DNA from: an uncultured Eubacteriales bacterium | Lineage (GTDB): Bacteria; Bacillota; Clostridia; TANB77; CAG-508 | Assembly: GCA_948468315.1 (NCBI GenBank) | Contig: CAOKHL010000002.1 | Location: 49,893 to 113,892, forward strand | Direction: 5' to 3' | Length of the DNA stretch: 64,000 bases | Part shown: piece by piece, positions 27,468 through 36,228 of the stretch | Layout of the letters: every line of letters begins with the position of its first letter | How positions within the stretch are numbered: position 1 is the first letter of the stretch | Made by a program: the position numbers and the translations under genes | The notes under the pieces: generated by a model | The model's database searches: none | Told to the model about the DNA's origin: nothing | What the model saw: the letters and a program-made list of their open reading frames with translations, nothing else

Positions 27468-29484
27468 ATGAATTATAAAATACAAGGAGCCTTTAAGAAA
27501 GGCAGAACAACAATTATAGTTGCATCAATACTATGGTTATTATTAGCCGTAGTATTTATCATGCCCTGGACTTGCGGATGTTACCAAAATGAACTTTTAG
27601 GAAGATTTGAAATGGATGCATTTATGAATGTATTTGTAAAAACAGTAACAGATCCTATAAGAGGTTTTGGTGCGATATTTGGACACAATTTATTTTTTAA
27701 CTATTTAAAAAATCTATTTGGATTTACACTATTTTATGTAATAATTGTAGCAATTGGTATAATAAGAATGATGCCAAAACATAGATATGATGATATAGAA
27801 CATGGTTCAAGTGATTGGAGTGAAGGCGGAGAACAATATCAAGTATTAAGCAAAAAAGAGGGAATAATACTTGCAGAAAATAACTACTTACCACTAGATA
27901 AAAGAGGAAACGTAAATGTTCTTGTAGTAGGTCGGTTCTGGTTCTGGTAAATCTGCATCATACTCAATTCCAAATGCATATCAAATGTTAGGTTCATATG
28001 TATTTACAGACCCTAAGGGAGAGCTGTATGATAGAACAGCAGGGTATTTAAAAGAAAATGGATATAAAATAAAAGTTTTAAACTTAGTGCATCCACAATA
28101 TAGTGACGGATATAATCCATTACTACATGTATCATCAGAAATAGATGTAGATGTTATAGCAAATACAATAGTAAAAGGACAAAAATCAGAAGGAGGAGGT
28201 TCAGACCCATTCTGGGATGACTCTGCTGAAATGTTACTAAAAGCATTAATATATTACTTAATGGCAACAAGACCAGAGGAAGAACAAAACTTAGCAAGTT
28301 GTGCAGAACTTGTAAGAGCAGCAAACACAAATGGAGGAAGTAACTTACTAACAGATTTAATAAGTCAACTTCCATATGACCATCCAGCAAGAATGAACTA
28401 TAAATCAATAGAAATAGCACCAGAAAAAACATATAGTTCTATTTTAAGTACACTACAATCAAAATTAGGAAAATTTGACTCAAAAGAAATAGCAGAACTT
28501 ACATCAACAGATACAATCAACTTTGAAGAAATAGGAAGCCAAAAAACAGCAGTATATGTAATATCATCAGATACCCATGGAGCATATGATTTCTTACTTA
28601 CAATATTCTTTGCACAAATGATACAACAATTATATGACTTTGCAGACAATAATGGAGGAAAACTAAAAGAACGTACATATTTCATACTAGACGAATTTGC
28701 AAATATAGGAAGAATACCAGATTTTGATAAAAAAATATCAACATCAAGAAGTAGAGGAATATCATTTAGTGTTATATTACAAAACTTAGACCAATTAGAA
28801 GCAATATATGAAAAAGCACATGAAACAATAATCGGAAACTGTGATACACATGTATTTTTAGGAAGTAACTCACAAAAAACAGTTGAATATTTCTCAAAAG
28901 CATTAGGAGAAAAAACAATATCACGTGAAAGTATATCAGTAAACAGAGATAAGCTTCATCATAGAACAGGAACAAGTGACTCAGAGCAAATAATGGCAAG
29001 GGCATTAATGACACCAGATGAATTAAGAAGAATGGACAATGATTTATGTATAATTTTTGAAAAAGGAATAAGACCTATAAAGGCAAAGAAATTCTATTAC
29101 TTCAAAAAATCAATGGCAAAAGAACTTGCAAGATTAGAAATTGATCATAATGATATTGGAGAAATAGAAAGAGGAACATGGAGAAAATTCAATCCATATA
29201 ATCCATATGTTGAAGAAAAGGACAAAGAGGCAGTTAAAGACCTAAAGGTAGAATCATTAGACGACTTATTTGATGATAATGAACCTGTTATAGAAGAAAA
29301 AGAGGAAAAGGTTTTAACAACAGTAGAGAAGGAAGAAAATATTGATTATACACTAGATAATGATTTCTTAGATGATGCACCAATACTTCCAATGAATGAA
29401 GAGCCAGAAGATGAATATGATTTGCAAAAAGAATTGGAAGCCAAATTTGATGAATTATTTGGGCCAATAGATGATGATAATTAA
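27468..29484 (+). CDS. VirD4/TraG-family coupling ATPase, needs a +1 shift in the Walker A loop
   Basis: Coupling proteins are hexameric membrane ATPases that feed DNA or proteins to type IV secretion channels. Read through, the protein is 671 aa: two membrane helices (about residues 15-35 and 75-100), KGNVNVLVVGGSGSGKSAS (Walker A) at about 150-165, TDPKGELYDRTAGYL, DPFWDDSAEMLLKAL, Walker B RTYFILDEFANIGRIPDFDKKIS, and SFSVILQNLDQLEAIY, then an acidic tail. The zero frame ends at 27950 after VVGRFWFW; skipping the C of the in-frame CGG at 27933 restores GGSGSGKS. No relaxase or other transfer genes lie nearby, so its partner system is elsewhere or unknown. Confidence 0.9.
27933..27936 (+). 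other. CGG +1 recoding site in the VirD4-like gene (GTA GGT CGGT TCT)
   Basis: The shift falls in the ATP-binding P-loop; skipping C gives Gly-Gly-Ser-Gly-Ser-Gly-Lys-Ser. The zero frame stops 5 codons later. Confidence 0.88.
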
Positions 29485-29492
29485 TTTTTAAT

Positions 29493-29536
29493 AGAAAAAA
29501 TGTTATATATGCTAAAAAGTATATGTAACATTTTTC
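29493..29536 (+). terminator. Intrinsic terminator of the VirD4 unit
   Basis: AAAAATGTTATATATGCT pairs with a nearly perfect complement, followed by a T-rich run. Confidence 0.8.
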
Positions 29537-29566
29537 TTATATTAATAAGAAAATTATGTTTTCCTA

Positions 29567-29595
29567 TTGTTTAAAACCCAAAAACGTAGTATAAT
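29567..29595 (+). promoter_or_regulatory. Promoter of prfA
   Basis: TTGTTT, 17-base spacer, TATAAT, about 29 bases before the chosen start codon. Confidence 0.75.
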
Positions 29596-29623
29596 ATATC
29601 TGTTTAGGAAAGGAAGAAATTGT

Positions 29624-30685
29624 ATGTTTGAAAAATTAGAATTAGTAGAAAAGAGATATGAAGAGTTAAATTCTCAAATTAGTGACCCAGAAATAATAGC
29701 AAACACTAATGAATGGAGAAAACTAGTTAAAGAACATAGTTCTATGGAAGATGTAGTATTAAAATATAGAGAATATAAAGAAACACAAAACAATATGAAT
29801 GAAGCGAAAGAAATGTTGGAAGATCCTGAAATGAAGGAATTAGCGGAAGAAGAATATTATTCTTCAAAAGATAAGCTAGTCAAAATAGAAGAAGAACTAA
29901 AAATTCTATTAATACCAAAAGATCCAAATGATGATAAAAGTGTTATATGTGAAATAAGAGGTGGAGCTGGAGGAGATGAGGCAGCATTATTTGCAGGAAC
30001 ATTATTTAGAATGTATGGTATGTATGCTGAAAGAAAACATTGGCAGATAGAAATATTAAATGAAAATGCTACAGAACTAGGTGGTTATAAAGAGATATCA
30101 TTTATGGTTACAGGAAAAGGAGCATATAGTAGACTAAAATTCGAAAGTGGGGTTCACAGAGTACAACGTGTACCAGACACAGAAAGTAGTGGAAGAATAC
30201 ATACATCAACTGCTACAGTTGCAGTACTTCCAGTAGTAGAAGATGTTGAAATAGATATAAATCCAGCAGATATAAAAATGGAAGTATTTAGATCATCAGG
30301 AGCTGGAGGACAACACATAAACAAAACATCATCAGCGGTAAGACTTATACATATTCCAACAGGAATGGTTGCAGAATGTCAAACACAAAGATCACAACTT
30401 CAAAATAGAGAATATGCAATGAATATGTTAAAATCAAGACTATATGATATAGAAAAACAAAAACAAGACAGCCAAATAGCAAATGCGAGAAAATCACAAG
30501 TAGGTTCAGGAGATAGAAGTGAAAAAATACGTACCTACAACTATCCTCAAGGAAGAATTACAGACCATAGAATAGGATTTAGTGTATATCAGATGGAGAA
30601 CTTCTTAAATGGAGATATAGATGAAATGATAGACAACTTAATAGCAGCAGATAGAGCTGAAAAATTAAAAGGTGACGAAGAATAA
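29624..30685 (+). CDS. prfA: Peptide chain release factor 1
   Basis: RF1 ends translation at UAA and UAG. The 353-aa protein has the codon-recognition loop [20 protein letters not shown] (PxT motif) at about residue 185, and the universal GGQ in [18 protein letters not shown] at about 230, where peptidyl-tRNA is cleaved. The start ATG at 29624 follows AAAGGAAG; an earlier in-frame ATG at 29567 lies inside the promoter. A normal gene without odd codons, and a useful control: it uses CGT Arg and only out-of-frame C-G-G. Confidence 0.96.
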   Translation: MFEKLELVEKRYEELNSQISDPEIIANTNEWRKLVKEHSSMEDVVLKYREYKETQNNMNEAKEMLEDPEMKELAEEEYYSSKDKLVKIEEELKILLIPKDPNDDKSVICEIRGGAGGDEAALFAGTLFRMYGMYAERKHWQIEILNENATELGGYKEISFMVTGKGAYSRLKFESGVHRVQRVPDTESSGRIHTSTATVAVLPVVEDVEIDINPADIKMEVFRSSGAGGQHINKTSSAVRLIHIPTGMVAECQTQRSQLQNREYAMNMLKSRLYDIEKQKQDSQIANARKSQVGSGDRSEKIRTYNYPQGRITDHRIGFSVYQMENFLNGDIDEMIDNLIAADRAEKLKGDEE

Positions 30686-30708
30686 AAATTATAATGTTAT
30701 AAAAAATA

Positions 30709-30737
30709 TTGACAAAATAAAAAAAATATATTATCAT
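30709..30737 (+). promoter_or_regulatory. Promoter of thrS
   Basis: TTGACA, 17-base spacer, TATCAT, directly before the T-box leader. Confidence 0.8.
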
Positions 30738-30764
30738 ATTAACATAAATCAAAAATAATAAGAG

Positions 30765-30980
30765 AAAAGTAAAATAGAAAATAACTTAAAGAGAAAGTTA
30801 GTCATAGGCTGAAAGCTAACTAAAGGAAAACTATTTGAAAACTACCTCTTTATATTTCTAGTGAATAAGCTAGACGTTTAGAATACGTTATAATTCTACA
30901 AATTAAGTAAAATTAAGGATGGAACCGCGTAAAAATATACGCTCCTATAAATACAAAAAAGTATTTATAGGAGCTTTTTT
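30765..30980 (+). promoter_or_regulatory. T-box riboswitch of thrS with terminator
   Basis: The leader contains a stem I region (30795-30830), the T-box sequence TGGAACCGCG at 30920-30929 that pairs with uncharged tRNA, and a terminator of 14 bp (30941-30954 with 30961-30974) followed by T6. Uncharged tRNA-Thr should favour the antiterminator and switch thrS on. I could not fix the specifier codon with certainty. Confidence 0.9.
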
Positions 30981-30984
30981 GTAT

Positions 30985-31058
30985 AATTCCCCAAAAAAGA
31001 ACCGGCACCAAACAAGGAATTGCAATTCCCTAAAAAAGAACCGGCCCTAAACAGGGAA
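30985..31058. repeat. Two direct arms of the CCCTAAAAAAGAACCGGC repeat
   Basis: Two arms in the same orientation (one slightly diverged, CCCCAAAAAAGAACCGGC) lie between the T-box terminator and the thrS ribosome site, so they are inside the thrS leader mRNA. Confidence 0.8.
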
Positions 31059-31077
31059 ATAGAAAGGAAGGATATTT

Positions 31078-33018
31078 ATGATTAAACTAACATTAAAAGA
31101 TGGAAGTATTAAAGAAATTGAGAGCCCAAAGAGTGTAATTGATGTAGCAAAAGAAATAAGTGAAGGGTTAGCAAGAATGGCAACATGTGCAATAGTAGAT
31201 GGAAAGGTTGTAGATTTAAGATATGTATTAGACAAAGATTGTAATTTAGAAATACATACATTTGAAAGCTCTCTAGAAGGAAAAAAGGCATATTGGCATA
31301 CAACATCACACATAATGGCACAAGCAATAAAAAGAATAAATCCAAATGCAAAATTAGCAATAGGACCATCAATAGATGAAGGATTTTATTATGATTTTGA
31401 TGTTGAAAAAAACTTCACAGATGAAGATAAAGCTAAAATAGAAGCGGAAATGAAAAAAATAATAAAAGAAGACCTACCAATTGAAAAGTTTACACTTCCA
31501 AGAGAAGAAGCGATAAAATTCATGGAAGAAAAAGATGAACCATATAAAGTCGAATTAATAAAAGATTTACCAGAGGGTGAAGAAATTTCTTTCTACAAAC
31601 AAGGAGAATTTACTGATCTTTGTGCAGGACCACATTTAATGAGTACAGGAAAAGTAAAAGCTGTAAAACTTTTAAATTCTTCAGGAGCATATTGGAGAGG
31701 AAATGAAAAAAATAAAATGTTACAAAGAATCTACGGAATAGCATTTCCTAAAGCTAGCCAAGTTGAAGAACATTTAGCAAAATTAGAAGAAGCAAAAGAA
31801 AGAGACCACAGAAAAATAGGAAAAGACTTAGAATTATTTATGACACACAAATTAGTTGGTTCTGGTCTTCCAATGTATTTACCAAAAGGTGCAACAATAA
31901 GAAGAATACTTGAAAGATATATTCAAGATAAAGAGTTAGCTCTTGGATATAATCATGTATATACACCAAGTTTAGCAAATGTAGCATTATATAAGACATC
32001 TGGGCATTGGGACCATTATAAAGAAGATATGTTTCCTATGATGAAAATGGGTGAAGAAGAAATAGTTCTAAGACCAATGAACTGTCCACATCACATGTTA
32101 ATATATAAAAATAAAATGCATTCATATAGAGAATTACCAATAAAAATAGGAGAACTAGCACATGACTTTAGATATGAAGATAGTGGAAGTGTGTGTGGAT
32201 TAGAAAGAGTTCGTCAAATGTGTCAAAATGATGCACATTTATTTGTAAGACCAGACCAAATAAAAGAAGAAGTTGGAAAAGTATTAAGATTAATAAAAGA
32301 AGTATATCAAGAAGACTTTGGATTTTCTGCGTCAGCATTTAGTTATAGATTATCTTTAAGAGATAAAAATAACAAAGAAAAATATATAGACAATGATGAA
32401 ATGTGGGAAACAGCAGAAAGTCAATTAAGAGAAATATTAAAAGAATTAAATATTGATTTCTATGAAGCAGAAGGAGAAGCAGCATTTTATGGACCAAAAA
32501 TTGATATTCAAATAAAAACAGCATTAAATCATGATGTAACAATACCAACTTGTCAATTAGATTTTGCATTACCAGAGAGATTTGAGCTTGAATATGTAGG
32601 AGAAGATGGAGAAAAACATAGACCAGTTGTAATCCATAGAGCAATACTTGGAAGTTCTGATAGATTTATATCTTTCCTATTAGAAGAAACAAAAGGAATT
32701 CTTCCAGTTTGGCTATCACCTGTTCAAGTACAGGTTATGCCAATTACAGACAAACAAAGAGAATATGCTGTTAAAATTGCTGAAGACTTACGCAAATCTG
32801 AAATTCGTGTAGAATTAGATGACAGACAAGAAAAAATAGGATATAAAATTCGTGAAGCACAACTAAATAAAGTTCCATACATGTTAATTTTAGGTGACAA
32901 AGAAATAGAGAACAATCAAGTGGGAGTTCGTTCAAGAACAGATGGAGATATAGGTGCTATGGGAATGGAAGAATTTAAAAATAAAATAAAAAAAGAAATT
33001 GAAAGTTTCTCAAAATAA
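31078..33018 (+). CDS. thrS: Threonine--tRNA ligase
   Basis: Charges tRNA-Thr. The 646-aa protein has the N-terminal TGS domain, the editing domain (HTTSHIMAQAIKRI at about 76 and GEFTDLCAGPHL at about 180), and the class II catalytic core with the zinc site MNCPHHMLIYK at about 335 (Cys, with His later), FRYEDSGSVCGLERVRQM, and the C-terminal anticodon-binding domain VQVMPITDKQREYAVKIAEDLR. Includes an ordinary CGC Arg codon. Controlled by the upstream T-box. Confidence 0.97.
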   Translation: MIKLTLKDGSIKEIESPKSVIDVAKEISEGLARMATCAIVDGKVVDLRYVLDKDCNLEIHTFESSLEGKKAYWHTTSHIMAQAIKRINPNAKLAIGPSIDEGFYYDFDVEKNFTDEDKAKIEAEMKKIIKEDLPIEKFTLPREEAIKFMEEKDEPYKVELIKDLPEGEEISFYKQGEFTDLCAGPHLMSTGKVKAVKLLNSSGAYWRGNEKNKMLQRIYGIAFPKASQVEEHLAKLEEAKERDHRKIGKDLELFMTHKLVGSGLPMYLPKGATIRRILERYIQDKELALGYNHVYTPSLANVALYKTSGHWDHYKEDMFPMMKMGEEEIVLRPMNCPHHMLIYKNKMHSYRELPIKIGELAHDFRYEDSGSVCGLERVRQMCQNDAHLFVRPDQIKEEVGKVLRLIKEVYQEDFGFSASAFSYRLSLRDKNNKEKYIDNDEMWETAESQLREILKELNIDFYEAEGEAAFYGPKIDIQIKTALNHDVTIPTCQLDFALPERFELEYVGEDGEKHRPVVIHRAILGSSDRFISFLLEETKGILPVWLSPVQVQVMPITDKQREYAVKIAEDLRKSEIRVELDDRQEKIGYKIREAQLNKVPYMLILGDKEIENNQVGVRSRTDGDIGAMGMEEFKNKIKKEIESFSK

Positions 33019-33027
33019 TATATATAA

Positions 33028-33073
33028 CAAGCAGAACATTTTTAAGAAAATTTAAAATGTTCGCTTGTTTTTT
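33028..33073 (+). terminator. Terminator of thrS
   Basis: AACAAGCAGAACATTTT pairs with AAAATGTTCGCTTGTT (one bulge) followed by T7. Confidence 0.88.
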
Positions 33074-33158
33074 TATATAAAGCAAATTATAATAGTACAA
33101 GAAGATGAACAAAGCAGAGTGTGACGAGTCGTGTATCCTATGAGAGGAGGCGATGCAT

Positions 33159-33311
33159 ATGTTATTTGAACAAGTATACGTATTTTTTATTTACATATTA
33201 TTTATAATGCTTGCAATGGTAACTGTTGTAGCTATTGCCTTATTTGTAGCACTTGTTGTTACAGTAAGAAAATTAGACAACAAAACAAACACATCTCTGC
33301 CTGGCCATTAG
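33159..33311 (+). CDS. Small single-helix membrane peptide, 50 aa
   Basis: The start ATG is 8 bases after AGGAGG (an in-frame ATG two codons earlier is too close). The peptide has one long hydrophobic helix (residues 5-35, rich in Val, Ile, Leu, Phe and Ala) and a short charged tail RKLDNKTNTSLPGH. Size and make-up resemble type I toxins or holin-like peptides. The 5' leader (33103-33135) and the region after the gene (33340-33382) are partly complementary, and a CCACA/TGTGG hairpin lies downstream. I know no named family. Confidence 0.6.
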   Translation: MLFEQVYVFFIYILFIMLAMVTVVAIALFVALVVTVRKLDNKTNTSLPGH

Positions 33312-33421
33312 AGATGCATTTTAAATTTTTTACTTATTAATTTAAGCGACACGCCACACTTTGTGGTCGTTTGTCTTCTATAATTATTATAATAATTTTT
33401 TTTATAAAAGTCAAATATTTT

Positions 33422-34926
33422 TTATAAAATTTCGAACTTTTCCAAATCCTTAAAAGCTGGGTCATAAATATTATGTCCTTTAAAATCAAATCTCGAACCA
33501 TGACAAGGACAATCCCAAGTTTTTTCCAAGTTGTTCCAAGTAAGAAGACAACCCAAATGAGTACAAGTAGGTTTTACAGCAAAAACATTTCCAGAAGAAT
33601 CTTTATAAATTCCTATATTTGTACCATTTACTTTAACAATTGCACCATTATCATTCTTAATTTTAGATATTTCTTCTTCAGGGATTTTAATTCTATTTGT
33701 AACAAAAGACTTAAATACCTGACTTCCCATATTTTTTAGTTCAATCCTATTTTTTATAGGCTTTAATCTTAAAGAATCAAAAACAAAACTGTATTTATTT
33801 TCTTTACTTAATATTTTATCTGTAATAATATTTGCAGCAACATTAGAAGAAGTAATTCCCCATTTATTAAATCCAGTTGCAACATAGACATTAGGAGTAG
33901 TACTTGAGAGAAGACCGATATATGGAATTTTATCTAGGGAAATACAGTCTCTAGTATTCCACTTATATAAAATTTCTGACTTAGGATAATATTTTTTTGC
34001 CACATTTTCAAGAGAACCATAAGTGTCTTGCGCAGTTGGAGCAAAACCAGTTTTGTGGTCACTTCCTGCTATAAGTAATAATTTTTTATCACCAAATTTT
34101 GCATTTCTAAAAGAATAAATAGGCTGAGATGGATTTATATACATACCATCAAAAACATCCGAACCAGTATCTACACCGAATTATATAAGATGTAGATTGA
34201 TACATTTTTGTAAAATAAAATCCGAGAAAGTTTCTTAAATGGGTAGTGTGAAGCAACAATCACATAAGAAGATTTAACCTTATAATTATTTACAAATGTT
34301 GTGTATCCATTTTCATTTTTTTCAAAGTCAGAAGCAGTAGAATTACAAAAAATCAATGAATTATTATTTGTAATTGAATTTGCAAGACCCATCATATATT
34401 TTACAGAATTAAATTGAGCTTGACTTTTATTTACCAAACCACCAGCAATTTTAAAAGGCAAAGGACAACTTGTTACAAATTCACAATCTTCTCCTAATGA
34501 ATGTAAAGCTTGAATTTCCGCATTTATTTTAGTTACTTCATCTTGATTAGTAGTATAAACATAATTAGAGTGATATTCAAAATCACAATCAATATTTTCA
34601 GTATCAATAATAGTTTTTATATTTGAAATTGCTTCTTTATTTGCATGTAGATAAGCTTTAGCATAATTTTCTCCATAAGATTTGATTAAATAATCATATA
34701 TTAAATTATGTTGATAAGTAATTTTACCAGTAGTATTTCCACTTGCTTTTTCTCCAATAGTATCTTTTTCTACAATTATAACTTTTAAGCCTAATTTAGA
34801 TAAATAATAGCCACACGATAATCCTGTTAATCCGCCACCTATTATACAAACATCACATTCATAATCATTGTCAATTTTATCAAAATTTTTCTTTTCTTTA
34901 ATAGAGTCTAACCAATAAGAACTCAC
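33422..34926 (-). CDS. FAD-dependent oxidoreductase with C-terminal Rieske domain, needs two +1 shifts
   Basis: This family pairs a DAO-type FAD domain with a Rieske [2Fe-2S] centre; substrates are mostly unknown. Read through, the protein is 500 aa: FAD-binding CDVCIIGGGLTGLSCGYYLSKLGLKVIIVEKD at residue 25, the region PFKKLSGFYFTKMYQSTSYI-IGVDTGSDVFDGMYINPS spanning both shifts, DCISLDKIPYIG and VYVATGFNKWGITSSNVAANIITD, then the Rieske ligands CTHLGC-x15-CPCHGSRFD near residue 465. In-frame CGG codons at 34224 and, after the first skip, at 34178 each precede GGN. Without both skips the Rieske part is not in frame. Confidence 0.9.
34175..34178 (-). other. CGG +1 recoding site 2 in the Rieske oxidoreductase (ATA ATT CGGT GTA)
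   Basis: In frame only after the first shift. Skipping C gives Ile-Gly-Val-Asp. A third C-G-G 17 bases on (TCG GAT) is out of frame and must not be shifted. Confidence 0.85.
34221..34224 (-). other. CGG +1 recoding site 1 in the Rieske oxidoreductase (CTT TCT CGGA TTT)
   Basis: CGG is codon 235 of the zero frame. Skipping C gives Ser-Gly-Phe-Tyr-Phe-Thr-Lys, as expected for the family. Confidence 0.85.
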
Positions 34927-35015
34927 AAAATCACATCCTTTGTGTTAGTATGTAATAAAAGTATATTTTTTATAACTAAAAAAGCAGAATAAATAAAAAT
35001 TTTTACAAAAAACTA

Positions 35016-35044
35016 TATACAAATTTTTAAAAATAATGTATAAT
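35016..35044 (+). promoter_or_regulatory. Promoter of a structured small RNA
   Basis: TATACA, 17-base spacer, TATAAT. Confidence 0.65.
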
Positions 35045-35050
35045 ATATTT

Positions 35051-35179
35051 ATCAAAAAGAATAATATATATTATAAATAATATTATTTATGGGTCTGAAA
35101 TAGTTTACTAGATTAGGACCTGACCCGTGCTGATGCAGAGCGTCAGTAAAAGCCATTTTCAAACGAATGGCTTTTTTAT
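35051..35179 (+). ncRNA. Candidate structured small RNA, about 130 nt
   Basis: Between a promoter and a 10-bp terminator (AAAAGCCATT/AATGGCTTTT then T-run at 35148-35178). The body has GGGTC pairing with GACCC around 35091-35125 and a CTGATGC/GCGTCAG hairpin at 35130-35146. It has more G and C than its surroundings and no reading frame. No gene follows on this strand, so it is a free-standing RNA or a riboswitch relic. I could not match it to a known family. Confidence 0.55.
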
Positions 35180-35856
35180 TATAATCTTTTATTTTTTAAT
35201 AAATTCATAATATGCCTAAAATCTTTACCACTAAAAAAATATTTTTCTGCATTAGTAAATGAAATATTATTTTTCCTTTTATATTCTAATTTATCAATAA
35301 CAGTTAGCATATCGGAAACTTGAAATAATCGTTTTTGTATATGATCAAATTCGATTCTTCTTTATACTATTGGATTAGTAGCAAAAATAGTATCAAGTAT
35401 TGTTGAGAGTGTTTCTTGTCCATTATCATAATAAATAACTATTTTATCAAAAGATTCTAAATAATTTCTATGTTCATTTATTACCTTGCTTATCTCTCTT
35501 GCTAATGCCATATTTAATTGTGATTTCTTGTTTAGATATTTCTTATCTATTATTACTGTTTTTAATTTTACTTTAACTCTATGTGAAAAGTAGAATATTG
35601 ACCAGAAAATACTTTTTCTTTTTTCAAAATTAAAATGAGAATAATCCCCTCTTTTAGCTACAAGGTATGCAAGATGTATCATTCCAGTATAATCTAAATC
35701 CGATAGTCTTCTATTTAAATAATCTAATTCAGTTTGAATTGAATCATTACTTTCATGAAATGTAAATGATACAGCATATAAGTCTGAACTACCATCTACA
35801 AATCCTAAATCTCCACTTTCATCTATAAATATATTTAATCTTTTAATTTCAATCAC
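35179..35856 (-). pseudogene. DUF3800 protein gene with an in-frame TAA
   Basis: DUF3800 proteins have an RNase H-like fold, are often near mobile or defence genes, and start with a catalytic DE: here RLNIFIDESGDLGF at residue 5, followed by YAVSFTFHES. Residues 1-164 read normally, then TAA at 35364-35362. The same frame goes on for 60 codons (RRIEFDHIQKRLFQVSDMLT and on to FSGKDFRHIMNLLKNKRL), which matches the usual C-terminal part with LFQVAD. So this is a nonsense change, not a CGG shift. It is either a recent pseudogene or a two-part product. The end touches the small RNA terminator. Confidence 0.75.
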
Positions 35857-36228
35857 CTGCTTTTATGTATTTTCTTTTATCTATTGATTTAACTTATCTT
35901 CTGTAATTGTATTTGACATTTATTATTATACATCCGAAATAAAGTTTCGTAAAAATATACTTTTTATAAAAATTATAGAATTTGATTTAATTGGACTATA
36001 TTATATAATGAAAATTTAAAAAAATCAATTCCAGAGAAACAATTTACATAGAAGAGAATGAAAAATTATAGCAAAGCAAAATGAGGTTAAAACTTTTTTG
36101 CTATGTTTATTTAAATTTATTACTAAAACAACAAAAAGTGTTACTAGACATTCATTGAAAATATTTTATTTTTATTGATATCATTTATTTGATGGTATAT
36201 AATAAAGGAAAATGAAGGAGGAAATAAT
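35857..36228. other. Intergenic region with possible small RNA and the pepS-like promoter
   Basis: TTGATT, 16-base spacer, TATAAT at 35982-36009, then a weak 8-bp hairpin ATAGCAAA/TTTGCTAT at 36069-36105. This may be a short RNA (low confidence). A good promoter TTGATA, 17-base spacer, TATAAT at 36175-36203 serves the next gene. Nothing else seen. Confidence 0.4.

Noticed and set aside
28154-28432. Long antisense reading frames opposite the VirD4-like gene and the pilin-like protein
   Set aside because: They are Leu-rich shadow frames caused by the AT-rich codon use of the real genes on the other strand.
34159-34161. A third CGG shift in the Rieske oxidoreductase
   Set aside because: This C-G-G is in phase TCG GAT in the corrected frame; the protein reads on normally without a shift.
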